A DNA stretch of 64,000 nt. Source: Micromonospora pallida. Lineage in GTDB: Bacteria > Actinomycetota > Actinomycetes > Mycobacteriales > Micromonosporaceae. Location of the stretch: the NCBI RefSeq assembly GCF_900090325.1, contig NZ_FMHW01000002.1:3969001-4033000 (forward strand), read 5' to 3'. Both the position numbers and the translations under genes were made by a program. The notes under the pieces were generated by a model. The model was not told the origin of the DNA. It saw nothing but the letters and a program-made list of their open reading frames with translations, and ran no database searches. This document shows, one piece after another, positions 56,387-64,000 of the stretch; the first letter of the stretch is position 1; every line of letters starts with the position of its first letter.

Positions 56387-59300
56387 ATGGATGTGAAGCC
56401 CACCCTACCGAGGCGACATCGCTCACCGCTCACCCTCTTCCTCGCCCTCGCGGCGATGGTGCTGCCCTTCGGGACGGCGGCCGTCGCGGCACCGGCCACC
56501 CAGGACCAGGCACCGTTCGCCGCCCCGCTGCGCGAGACGGACAAGCCCGACCTGCGGATTCGGCAGGTGGCCACCATCGAGGGCGACCACCACCAGATGA
56601 TCTTCCACCACGCCACCTGGCAGGGCGGCCAGACCTACCTGCGCGACATCCGGGTCCGCAGCGGCAACAGCTGGCTCCCCGTCACCGACACGACGCACCG
56701 CTTCGACGAGCAGTGGCTCGTGCTCAGCGGCGAGAACGGCACGCCGACCGACTACTACAGCTCGATGAACCCGGCCTGGGTCGGCTTCACCGGACTCCGC
56801 ACCGTCGACGGTCGTACCGTCGAGCTGACCACCGGGGCGCCCGGGGCGTACGAGATGACCGTCCGCTGGTCGGTCGCGGGCGACAACCCCGAGGCGTCCT
56901 GGACGCTGACCGCCCGCCGCGCTGACAACTTCGTCGTCGGCTACCAGTCGCTCGACGTCACCTCCTTCGGTGACGTCGACGAGGTGCTCTGCGGCAGCCG
57001 CCAGCACGCCCGGGTCATCTACGGCGCCGAGGCGCTCAGCGCCTGGGAGCTGATGACCCCGGCGTGCCTGATGGAACGCACCGTCGCGGGCCAGCAGGTG
57101 ACCAGCGGGGTCTACGCGCCCGCCGAGGTGATCCCCTTCGAGCACCAGCGCGACGCCGGCGCGGACGGGCAGCCGTTCGGAATGAGCCTGCGTAACGAGA
57201 ACGGCGGCATCCAGCCGGTCGCCTTCGCGCCGCAGGTCGGCCGGCTCTCGCCGCTGCAGACCGGACAGCAGCACAAGTTCGCGTTCGGCGTCTACGCCCA
57301 GCCCACGAAGATGTACCAGGCGTACACGGACCTGAGCCGGGACGAGTACGACTACAGCGCGTACCGGCAGAACATCTACGACACCTCGCTCACCGAGACG
57401 GTGCACAACCTGGTCGACCTCACCATGAAGGACACCGAGGCCGACGACAGCGAGACGTACCAGCGTTCGCTGTCGGGCTGGTGGGACCGGGCGAAGGGCT
57501 TCGTGGACACCGAGAACGACCGTGCGGTGCGTACCGCCACCAGCGGTGTCCTGCTCGGCGCCTACTACCTCACCGGGGACCGGGACCTCTACGACAAGCG
57601 GGCCCGGCCGTCCCTGGAGTACCAGGTGTCGCGGAACAACATCGGGTGGACCCCGATCAAGGAGAACCCGGTCTACGGCGACACCAACGCCTGGCGCATG
57701 GGCAGCATCTCCGGGGACGCCTCCACCCTCGTCCCGCTCTACGAGCAGACCCGGGGCCAGGTGGCCGGCCTGCACGAGCTGGCCCTGAAGTCGATCGAGG
57801 ACCGGGTCCGCAAGGACAGCCGGACGCCGGTCAGCACCCCGCTCGCGGCGTGGCGGCTCACCGGTAACCCGGCGTACCTGGCCGAGGCGAAGGCCGAGGC
57901 GGACCGCTACATCACCGCCCAGATCGACCCGGCGTACACGACGAACATCGCCGAGAACGGCTTCCAGTTCAACTACTCCAAGGGCTGGATCGAGCTGCTG
58001 GAGCTGTACGAGGAGACCGGCGACAAGCGTTACCTGAACGCCGCCTACACCGAGGCGAAGCGGTTCGTCACCCAGACGATGGTGCGCCCGGTGCCCGAGG
58101 GCAACATCACCGTCAACGGCGACGGCTGGATCGACGCGCAGGTGGACCGCTGGACCCCGCCGGTCACCTACGACTACCCGAAGAAGGACGTGCCGGCCGA
58201 GGAGGTCCCGGCCTGGATGGTCTCCACCAACGGCATGACCTTCGAGCAGCTCAGCACCTACAAGATCGCAGCGGGTCGGGAGAACCCCGGCGGCGGTCTG
58301 GTGATGAACCCGATCTGGGCGCCGTTCCTACTGCGGCTCTCCGCGCACACCGACGACAAGATGCTCGCCGACGTGGCGCACAACCTCGTCGTCGGCCGCT
58401 TCACCAACTACCCCGGCTACTACTACCGGGAGTTCACCGCGGCCCAGATGCGCCCGGACTTCCCGCTGACCGGCCCGGCCGGACTCACCTCCATCTACTA
58501 CCACCACATCCCGGCGCAGCTCGGCCTGGCCATGGACTACCTGATCTCCGAGCAGACCTTCCGCTCGGACGGCAGGATCAGCTTCCCGTCCGTGTTCGAG
58601 ACCAACTACGTCTACTTCAAGTACCACGTCTACGGGCACCAGCCCGGCGAGTTCTACGGTGAGGACGGCGTCTGGCCGTACCTGCCGAAGGGCATCGTCG
58701 ACGTCGAGGACCCGCAGCTCAACTGGGTCACCGGGCACGGCAACAAGAGCCTCTACGTCAGCCTGACCAACGAGGCGACGAAGGACTCGCGCAGCGTCGT
58801 GCGCTTCGACCCGAAGGTCAGCGGGGTGCAGCCGAACCGGGCGTACAAGGTCGAGGTGATCCGCGACAACGGCGCCCGGACCGTCACCACGATGCGTGGC
58901 GGCGTCCTGCCGGTCACCGTCTCCGAGCGGGGCATCACCGCGCTGGTCGTCCGCGACGTGGCGGTGCCGAACGTGGGCCACCAGGTCGGCGGCGAGCAGG
59001 CCGACACCGGGTCGGAGAGCTACCACTTCGACGACGCGAGCCCGATCGGGACCGCCCGGGGAATGCTGCTGACCCGGCCGGACGGCAGCGGCTTCGACGC
59101 CTACCTCCAGGCGGCCACCGAGGCGCCGGCGACGCTGCACTGGTCGACCGACGGGGGCGCCACCTGGAAGAAGCAGGAGGACCGGATCTACCCGAACGAG
59201 TGGACGATCCCGGTCGAGGACCTCGGCACGTCGTTCCGGTACCGGATCAGCACCGAGGAGGCGCAGACCAGCGACGCGACCCTGCGCCTGCCGCCAGCGG

Positions 59301-61081
59301 TAACCGGCCACTGCCCGGCGGGAACGACCGTCTGCGGTGCGACCACCCCCGCCTCGCCGGACACCACGCCCGGTGACACCGTGGGGCTCGCGGTGACCGT
59401 CCGTAACGACGGTGCTGCTGCCCTCGCCGACCCGACGGTCGCGCTGGACCTCCCGGCGGGCTGGACGGCCCGACCGGAGGGCACCCAGCCGTCCACCGTG
59501 CCGGCCAAGAGCACGGCCACCTGGCAGTACAAGGTGACCGTCGCGGCCGACGCCGCCGGCGGCCCGGTGGCGCTCAAGGGCACGGCGAAGTGGACCGGTG
59601 GCGAGGTGGCGCTGACCGCCGGCCGGCTCATCGTCCGTCCGCCGACCCGGCTGAGCTCCCTGGTCGCGGCACCGGCGGAACTCGCCAAGCCGGGTGACTC
59701 GACCACGGTCACCGCCAGCGTGCTCAACGTCGGCCCGGCCGCCGCCCGGGGCACTCTCCGCCTGACGCCGCCCGCCGGGTGGACGATCAGCCCGGCGAGC
59801 GCCGAGTACGAGGTGGGCGCCCGTGGAGAACGCGCGTACACCTTCACCCTCACCGCGCCGGCCAACGCCCAACGCGACCAGACGTACCGGGTGACGGCGG
59901 CGCTCGACGGTGGCGCCGAGACCACGGCGCAGGTCCGGATCGCCAGCCAGGACATCATCATCACCACGCAGGACATCCGGCCCCGGTACACGGAGACCGG
60001 TGAGTGGCTCGCCAGCGGCCTCCCCGGATTCAACGGCACCCAGTCGCGCTACAGCGCGGAGGGCAAGCTCGGCAGCACCGCGACCTGGCGGCCGGTCGTG
60101 CCGGCGGCCACGTGGTACGAGGTCGCCGTCTGGTACCCGTCGAACGCTGACACCACCCGGGAGGCCGAGTACGTGGTGCGGCACCGCGACGGGGAGACCT
60201 CGATCCAGGTCGACCAGCAGCAGGACCCACGCACCTGGCGGGTTCTCGGGACCTTCCCGTTCACCGCCGGTGAGGACGGCTACGTCCGGATCAACGTCGA
60301 CGACCCGGCCTTCCACCGGGTCAGCGCCGCCCGGTTCCGGCCGGTGGATCCGTCGACGGTGCAGCCCCGGATCAGCGGGCTGACCGCCGACCCGGTGGCC
60401 GCCCCGGGGGGCAGCAGCACGGTGAAGGCGACCGTCACGGCGACCGCCCTGGCGGGGGCGAACGGCAACGCCGCCCTCGGCCTGCCGGAGGGGTGGACCA
60501 GCACACCGGCGTCCGTCCCGGTCGCGCTGTCCCCGAACGCCAGCCAGGAGGTGAGCTTCACGATCACGGCTCCAGCCGGAGCCACGGTCGGCAAGCTGCA
60601 CGAGGTGGCCCTGCACGCGGTCGGGACGGTCGGGCGGACGGCGGTACCTGTCGGGACGCCGGACCCGGCGGCGGCGGTCGTCGTCGACAACGGGCAGGAC
60701 GGCTACACCGAGACGGGTGGCTGGACCGCCAGCACGCTCAAGGGGTACGCCGACAGCACCACCCGGGTCGCCGGTGGTGTCACGGGTGCGGTGGCGACCT
60801 GGCAGCCGACGCTGTCGGCGGCTGGCGCCTACCAGGTGAGTGTGTGGTATCCGACGAACTCCACCACCACCGCGGCCACCTACCGGGTGGCGCACACCAC
60901 CGGCACCGACATCCGGACGGTCGACCAGACCAGGGACGCCGGGCAGTGGCGGGTGCTGGGCACCTGGCACCTCGACCCGGCAACCGCCGCGGTGAGCCTG
61001 TCGGCGCAGCAACTCGGCCACCATCGGTCCGACGCCGTCCGGTTCGAGCCGGTCGTCCCGGCCGGCGCACCGGGCAGCTGA
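56387..61081 (+). CDS. Large secreted multidomain protein (putative glycan-active; NEW3-like and golvesin-like modules)
   Basis: A 1564-residue exported protein. A signal peptide covers residues 1 to about 34 (Arg-rich start, LTLFLALAAMVLPFG, AVAAPA). A beta-sandwich region follows (about 45-330: IEGDHHQMIFHHATWQGGQ). A helical, (alpha/alpha)-barrel-like region lies at about 350-760 (WWDRAKGFVDTENDRAVRTA, KGWIELLELYEETGD, YYHHIPAQLGLAMDYL), typical of glycoside hydrolases or polysaccharide lyases. NEW3-like beta domains (about 985-1180), a golvesin-like module (about 1200-1325, YTETGEWLASGLPG), another NEW3-like domain and a second golvesin-like module (about 1440-1555) complete it. I do not recognise the catalytic family; the layout recalls DUF5695-type exported proteins. 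The neighbours (importer, esterase, uronate enzymes) suggest it attacks a uronic-acid-containing polysaccharide. Confidence 0.8.
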   Translation: MDVKPTLPRRHRSPLTLFLALAAMVLPFGTAAVAAPATQDQAPFAAPLRETDKPDLRIRQVATIEGDHHQMIFHHATWQGGQTYLRDIRVRSGNSWLPVTDTTHRFDEQWLVLSGENGTPTDYYSSMNPAWVGFTGLRTVDGRTVELTTGAPGAYEMTVRWSVAGDNPEASWTLTARRADNFVVGYQSLDVTSFGDVDEVLCGSRQHARVIYGAEALSAWELMTPACLMERTVAGQQVTSGVYAPAEVIPFEHQRDAGADGQPFGMSLRNENGGIQPVAFAPQVGRLSPLQTGQQHKFAFGVYAQPTKMYQAYTDLSRDEYDYSAYRQNIYDTSLTETVHNLVDLTMKDTEADDSETYQRSLSGWWDRAKGFVDTENDRAVRTATSGVLLGAYYLTGDRDLYDKRARPSLEYQVSRNNIGWTPIKENPVYGDTNAWRMGSISGDASTLVPLYEQTRGQVAGLHELALKSIEDRVRKDSRTPVSTPLAAWRLTGNPAYLAEAKAEADRYITAQIDPAYTTNIAENGFQFNYSKGWIELLELYEETGDKRYLNAAYTEAKRFVTQTMVRPVPEGNITVNGDGWIDAQVDRWTPPVTYDYPKKDVPAEEVPAWMVSTNGMTFEQLSTYKIAAGRENPGGGLVMNPIWAPFLLRLSAHTDDKMLADVAHNLVVGRFTNYPGYYYREFTAAQMRPDFPLTGPAGLTSIYYHHIPAQLGLAMDYLISEQTFRSDGRISFPSVFETNYVYFKYHVYGHQPGEFYGEDGVWPYLPKGIVDVEDPQLNWVTGHGNKSLYVSLTNEATKDSRSVVRFDPKVSGVQPNRAYKVEVIRDNGARTVTTMRGGVLPVTVSERGITALVVRDVAVPNVGHQVGGEQADTGSESYHFDDASPIGTARGMLLTRPDGSGFDAYLQAATEAPATLHWSTDGGATWKKQEDRIYPNEWTIPVEDLGTSFRYRISTEEAQTSDATLRLPPAVTGHCPAGTTVCGATTPASPDTTPGDTVGLAVTVRNDGAAALADPTVALDLPAGWTARPEGTQPSTVPAKSTATWQYKVTVAADAAGGPVALKGTAKWTGGEVALTAGRLIVRPPTRLSSLVAAPAELAKPGDSTTVTASVLNVGPAAARGTLRLTPPAGWTISPASAEYEVGARGERAYTFTLTAPANAQRDQTYRVTAALDGGAETTAQVRIASQDIIITTQDIRPRYTETGEWLASGLPGFNGTQSRYSAEGKLGSTATWRPVVPAATWYEVAVWYPSNADTTREAEYVVRHRDGETSIQVDQQQDPRTWRVLGTFPFTAGEDGYVRINVDDPAFHRVSAARFRPVDPSTVQPRISGLTADPVAAPGGSSTVKATVTATALAGANGNAALGLPEGWTSTPASVPVALSPNASQEVSFTITAPAGATVGKLHEVALHAVGTVGRTAVPVGTPDPAAAVVVDNGQDGYTETGGWTASTLKGYADSTTRVAGGVTGAVATWQPTLSAAGAYQVSVWYPTNSTTTAATYRVAHTTGTDIRTVDQTRDAGQWRVLGTWHLDPATAAVSLSAQQLGHHRSDAVRFEPVVPAGAPGS

Positions 61082-61144
61082 CCAGCGGTGCGGGTCGCCG
61101 GTCGGCACAGCCGGCGACCCGCACCACTACGCGATGTATGATCC

Positions 61145-61158
61145 GTAATCTGGATTAC
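61145..61158. promoter_or_regulatory. Inverted repeat upstream of the IclR gene
   Basis: GTAATC-TG-GATTAC, 27 nt before the IclR start, in an AT-rich patch (61130-61165). It is a plausible autoregulatory operator. Confidence 0.5.
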
Positions 61159-61185
61159 TCTCCTACGCTTTGAGGGATGGGCAGA

Positions 61186-61998
61186 ATGCCACGCTCCACC
61201 ACCCGTGAAGTCGGCGGCGGCACGCAGAGCGTCGAGCGCGCGCTGTCGTTGCTGTGTGCGTTCACCGAGGAGCACCCCGAGCGACGCGTCTCCGAGCTGG
61301 TCCAGCTCACCGGGCTGGGCCAGTCGACGGTCTCCCGGCTGGTCGGGACGCTGGAGGCGCTCGGCTTCGTCACCCACGACCAGCGCAGCGGGCTCTACCG
61401 GATCGGACCGACCGTGGTGGGGCTGGCGGGTATCGCCCTCAACCAGTCGGCGGCGCACCGTCAGTCCCGACAGATCGCCCAGGATCTCGCCTGCGACCTG
61501 GGTCTCGGCGCGAACATCGCCGAACGCCACGGCACCGAGCTGTTCTACCTCTGCAACTTCGAGGGTCGGCTCGCCCCCCGCTCGTTCACCCTGGTCGGTC
61601 GACGGGGTCCGCTGCACGCCACCGCCCTCGGCAAGGCGCTCATGTCGGACCTGACCGCCGAGGAGATCGAGGCGCTGATCGGCACGCAGTACCCGGCGTA
61701 CACCCCGAAGACCGTCGCCGACCTCGACGGACTGCTCGCCGCGATCGCCGAGGGACGGCAGCGCGGCTACGCCACCGAACTGGAGGAGCTGGCCTTCGGC
61801 CGGGCCTGCCTGGCCGCGCCGGTGCGGGACCGCTCGGGCAAGGTCGTGGCGGCCCTGTCGGTCTCCGGTCCGCTCTCCGCGATGGATCTACCCCGACGCC
61901 AGGACGAGTTGGCCATGAAGCTCATCGAGCAGGCCGACCAGATCTCCACCGGCCTCGGCTACCACGCCAGCGCCACCCCGCTCAGCTCGGTGGGCTGA
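61186..61998 (+). CDS. IclR-family transcriptional regulator
   Basis: A 270-residue regulator. The winged helix shows TQSVERALSLLCAFTEEHPERRVSELVQL and GQSTVSRLVGTLEALGFV. The effector domain has LHATALGKALMSDLTAEEIE and a C-terminal GRACLAAPVRDRSGKVVAALSVSGP. IclR proteins often control uronate and oligosaccharide catabolism (KdgR-like), which fits the surroundings. The ATG at 61186 has GAGGG at good spacing, while ATG 61177 is too close to it. Confidence 0.92.
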   Translation: MPRSTTREVGGGTQSVERALSLLCAFTEEHPERRVSELVQLTGLGQSTVSRLVGTLEALGFVTHDQRSGLYRIGPTVVGLAGIALNQSAAHRQSRQIAQDLACDLGLGANIAERHGTELFYLCNFEGRLAPRSFTLVGRRGPLHATALGKALMSDLTAEEIEALIGTQYPAYTPKTVADLDGLLAAIAEGRQRGYATELEELAFGRACLAAPVRDRSGKVVAALSVSGPLSAMDLPRRQDELAMKLIEQADQISTGLGYHASATPLSSVG

Positions 61999-62097
61999 CC
62001 CGGGACCGTCCGTCGGTCGTCGCGCGGGGGCGAATGCCGGCGGACGGTCTCACCCGGACCGGTCGCGGCCGACGGTGACCTCGGTGCGCGTCTCGTC

Positions 62098-62736
62098 TCA
62101 CCCGGACCGGTCGCGGTTGGCTGGCGGACGCGTCGGCAGCGCGGCGAAGCCCCGCGCGGCGACCAGGGCGACCAGCGCCGCCGGGGCACTCGGCAGGAAG
62201 AACGGAATGGTGACCGGTACGGCGGCAACCATCGCCAGGACCAGCAGCGGCACCGTCACGCCGAGGCCGAGCGTCCACAGCGGAGCACGCGCGGCGGCGA
62301 CCGCCGCGAGCCGCCAGGCGGTGGTGACCGGCACGTCGAAGTGCGCCAGCACCGGGGGCAGGTACGCCAGGACCGTCAGATAGCCCAGGCCGAGCACGGC
62401 GACCGCAGCGGCCAGCGGAGTGCCCCGCGCGGCGAGCAGGTAGAACGCGAACACCCACACGGTCAGCAGCGGCAGGCCCAGGCTGAGCTGCGACCGGCCG
62501 AACTCCGCCCGCCAGTGCCGCCAGAAGTCGTGCCACATTCGGGGGTGCCCGCCGCGTTGGTAGTCCCGCAACAGCGCGAAGAGCGCCACGGTGGCCGGCG
62601 ACAGGCCGGCGACCACGCCGCCGGCGAGCACCCCGGCCAGCCACAACAGGTTCAGGCCGGCCAGCCGCGGCGGCCAGTCGAGCAGCCGGTAGAGGCGCGC
62701 GTACCGGCCGCCGACCGGCGACTCCGAATCGATCAC
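62098..62736 (-). CDS. DUF624 (YesL-like) membrane protein
   Basis: A 212-residue protein with five to six transmembrane helices and the DUF624 pattern: YRLLDWPPRLAGLNLLWLAGVLAGGVVAGLSPATVALFALLR and FWRHWRAEFGRSQ. DUF624 genes accompany ABC importers for pectin or rhamnogalacturonan fragments, such as yesL in Bacillus. The GTG at 62736 overlaps the SDR stop (GTGA). Confidence 0.87.
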   Translation of the reverse strand: MIDSESPVGGRYARLYRLLDWPPRLAGLNLLWLAGVLAGGVVAGLSPATVALFALLRDYQRGGHPRMWHDFWRHWRAEFGRSQLSLGLPLLTVWVFAFYLLAARGTPLAAAVAVLGLGYLTVLAYLPPVLAHFDVPVTTAWRLAAVAAARAPLWTLGLGVTVPLLVLAMVAAVPVTIPFFLPSAPAALVALVAARGFAALPTRPPANRDRSG

Positions 62737-63461
62737 GGAGCCAACTCTGCCAGCCGCTGCCGCAGGTCGGCCCGGACGAAGGCGGCGGGTGACGCGATCG
62801 ACAGCCCGCCGTCGACCGGCAGCACCACTCCGGTGATGCCGCTGGCGGCGTCGGAGGCGAGGAAGTGCACCGCCCCGGCGACCTCCTCCGGGCGCAGGGT
62901 CCGCCCGATCGGGTAACCCCCGGCGGCGTCGGGCAGTTGTTCGGCGCCGACGATGCCCGGCGCCACCGCGTTGACCCGGATCCCCCGCGCGCCGTAGTCC
63001 AACGCGACCTGGCGTACCAGGGCCTCCACCGCGCCCTTCGCGGCGGCGTAGGCGGCCACCCAGGGGGCGGCCAGGAACGCGTTCACCGAGGAGACGGCGA
63101 CGACCGACCCGCCGGCCGGCAGCAGCGGCAACGCCGCGCGCAGCGGGAAGAAGAGCGTGTCCAGGCAGCCGCTCAGGGCGGCGTGCCACTGCTCGTCGGT
63201 GGTGCGGTGGGCCGGCGCGATCGGCATCCGCCCGGCGGCGGCGACCAGTACGTCCAGCCCACCCAGCCGCTCCCGCGCCGCCTCGACGGCGACGGCGGCC
63301 CCGTCACCGGTGGCGCAGTCGCCGGTGAGGTCGGCGACCAGGCTCGGCTCGTTCGCCGGTTCCAGGCCGTAGCCGACGACCTGGTCACCGGCGGCGGCGA
63401 AGCGGGCCGCGATGGCCCGGCCGATCGGGGTGGACGCGCCGACCAGCAGCACCCGCCTCAC
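62733..63461 (-). CDS. Short-chain dehydrogenase/reductase
   Basis: A 242-residue SDR. The cofactor motif is LVGASTPIGRAIA; the NAG-like motif is VAAAGRMPIA. The catalytic Ser is in VVAVSSVNAF and YxxxK in AAYAAAKGAVEAL. A PVDGGLSI end is typical. In this position it may act on a sugar acid or keto-deoxy intermediate (KduD-like), but specificity is not readable. The GTG at 63461 overlaps the end of the upstream gene (GTGA). Confidence 0.88.
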   Translation of the reverse strand: MRRVLLVGASTPIGRAIAARFAAAGDQVVGYGLEPANEPSLVADLTGDCATGDGAAVAVEAARERLGGLDVLVAAAGRMPIAPAHRTTDEQWHAALSGCLDTLFFPLRAALPLLPAGGSVVAVSSVNAFLAAPWVAAYAAAKGAVEALVRQVALDYGARGIRVNAVAPGIVGAEQLPDAAGGYPIGRTLRPEEVAGAVHFLASDAASGITGVVLPVDGGLSIASPAAFVRADLRQRLAELAP

Positions 63462-64000
63462 GACGAACTCCACTGGCTGTAGCGGGCGACCGCCTCGGCG
63501 TCCACCGAGACCCCCAGCCCGGGGCCGGTGGGCAGCGGGATCGCGGTCGGCGTCGGCTCGATCGGCACGGTGAGGATGTCGTTGACCCGGTCGAAGAGGG
63601 TCGGGTGCCACTCGAAGGCGACCAGGTTCGCGCAGGCGGCGGCGACGTGCAGACCGGCGGCGAGGGCCAGCCCGAGCCCGGCCGAGTGGTGCGGGGCCAC
63701 CCCCAGGTGGTGGGTCTCGGCGTACTGCGCGATGGCCAGTCCCTCGGTGATGCCGGTCCGTCCGATGTCCGGTTGCAGCAGGCCGGCGGCCCGGGCCTCG
63801 ACGAACGGCCGGAACTCCCAGCGGTGCCGCAGGCTCTCCCCCAGCGCCACCGGCAGGTCGATGCGCGCGGCCAGGTCGGCGTGGCCGGCGACGTCCTCGA
63901 AGGCCAGCGGCATCTCCAGGAACCAGGCGTCCCGGTCGGCCATGCCCCGTCCGAGCCGCACCGCGTCGGCCAGGCCGTAGACACCGTGGACGTCCACGGC
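63458..64000 (-). CDS. Enolase-superfamily enzyme, 5' part beyond the window edge
   Basis: The C-terminal 180 residues of a mandelate-racemase-group enzyme: the first metal Asp region (MDVHGVYGLADAV), FLEMPLAFEDV, ALGESLRHRWEFRPFVE, and APHHSAGLGLALAAGLHVAAAC. It resembles the sugar-acid dehydratase at 49874-51010 in the GES..WEFRPF segment. The start is outside the window, so the gene is incomplete here, not broken. It is co-transcribed with the SDR and DUF624 genes. Confidence 0.87.
   Translation of the reverse strand, partial: AVDVHGVYGLADAVRLGRGMADRDAWFLEMPLAFEDVAGHADLAARIDLPVALGESLRHRWEFRPFVEARAAGLLQPDIGRTGITEGLAIAQYAETHHLGVAPHHSAGLGLALAAGLHVAAACANLVAFEWHPTLFDRVNDILTVPIEPTPTAIPLPTGPGLGVSVDAEAVARYSQWSSS

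Noticed and set aside
58328..61108. 926-codon minus-strand frame inside the secreted protein gene
   Set aside because: It is antisense to well-structured NEW3 and golvesin-like modules with a coherent signal peptide upstream; the minus frame has shadow composition.
1..64000. Search for transposases, integrases, rRNA and tRNA genes
   Set aside because: None was recognised. The hairpins seen do not flank any transposase-like gene, so no insertion sequence is called. Small RNA genes cannot be excluded by reading alone.

Overview
The window is high-GC (about 70%) DNA with dense GTG/ATG starts, many 4-nt ATGA/GTGA gene overlaps, Shine-Dalgarno sequences of the AGGAGG type and actinobacterial protein families throughout (SARP regulator, ECF41 sigma factor, DmdR/IdeR-type iron box, ABC sugar importers without their own ATPase). 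It is a chromosomal segment of an actinomycete. The protein set and the hairpin-like intergenic repeats suggest Micromonosporaceae (Micromonospora-like), but that genus call is an inference from general familiarity.

Left part (about 0.4-13.3 kb): an ECF41-type sigma factor, then a compact aromatic polyketide-terpenoid (meroterpenoid) gene cluster. It holds an adenylate-forming ligase, two SAM methyltransferases, a heme-oxygenase-like DUF3050 protein, a 1,3,6,8-tetrahydroxynaphthalene (THN) synthase, a MomA-like cupin monooxygenase, a DegT-type aminotransferase and an NphB-like ABBA prenyltransferase. It closes with a strong hairpin terminator and is followed by a large SARP-ATPase activator. 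The gene set resembles furaquinocin/naphterpin-type pathways, in which a THN-derived naphthoquinone is oxidised, aminated, methylated and prenylated.

Middle part (13.3-31.6 kb): mostly ordinary and accessory chromosomal genes. They include a glycogen-debranching-like enzyme, alcohol dehydrogenase, 2H phosphoesterase, PemK/MazF-like protein, MFS exporters, tyrosine phosphatase, DoxX, DUF2087 and DUF952 proteins. An iron-regulated siderophore-handling group (siderophore-interacting protein plus exporter, divergent from a siderophore-type acetyltransferase) is arranged around a near-perfect iron box. A secreted FG-GAP-like protein and an unusual nucleotidyltransferase-like/methyltransferase fusion follow.

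31.6-45.8 kb: a catabolic locus of two divergent units. The minus-strand operon encodes an enolase-superfamily enzyme, aldehyde dehydrogenase, PfkA-type kinase, ABC sugar importer, zinc alcohol dehydrogenase, DUF2090 aldolase, GntR regulator and a second zinc alcohol dehydrogenase. The plus-strand unit encodes a YihT-type (sulfofructose-1-phosphate) aldolase and a TauE/SafE exporter, divergent from a DeoR regulator. I read this as a candidate sulfoglycolysis (sulfo-EMP-like) locus that lacks a recognisable sulfoquinovose isomerase and sulfoquinovosidase. This is the most interesting lead in the window.

46.0-64.0 kb: a GAF-PP2C phosphatase, alpha/beta hydrolase and M23 peptidase are followed by a uronate/polysaccharide utilisation locus. 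That locus contains a uronate-dehydrogenase-like enzyme, enolase-superfamily sugar-acid dehydratases, an SMP-30 lactonase, a second ATPase-less ABC importer, an acetylxylan-esterase-like hydrolase, a 1564-residue secreted multidomain protein with golvesin-like and NEW3-like modules, an IclR regulator, a DUF624 membrane protein and an SDR. The last enolase-superfamily gene runs off the right edge. I saw no rRNA, tRNA, CRISPR array or transposase.
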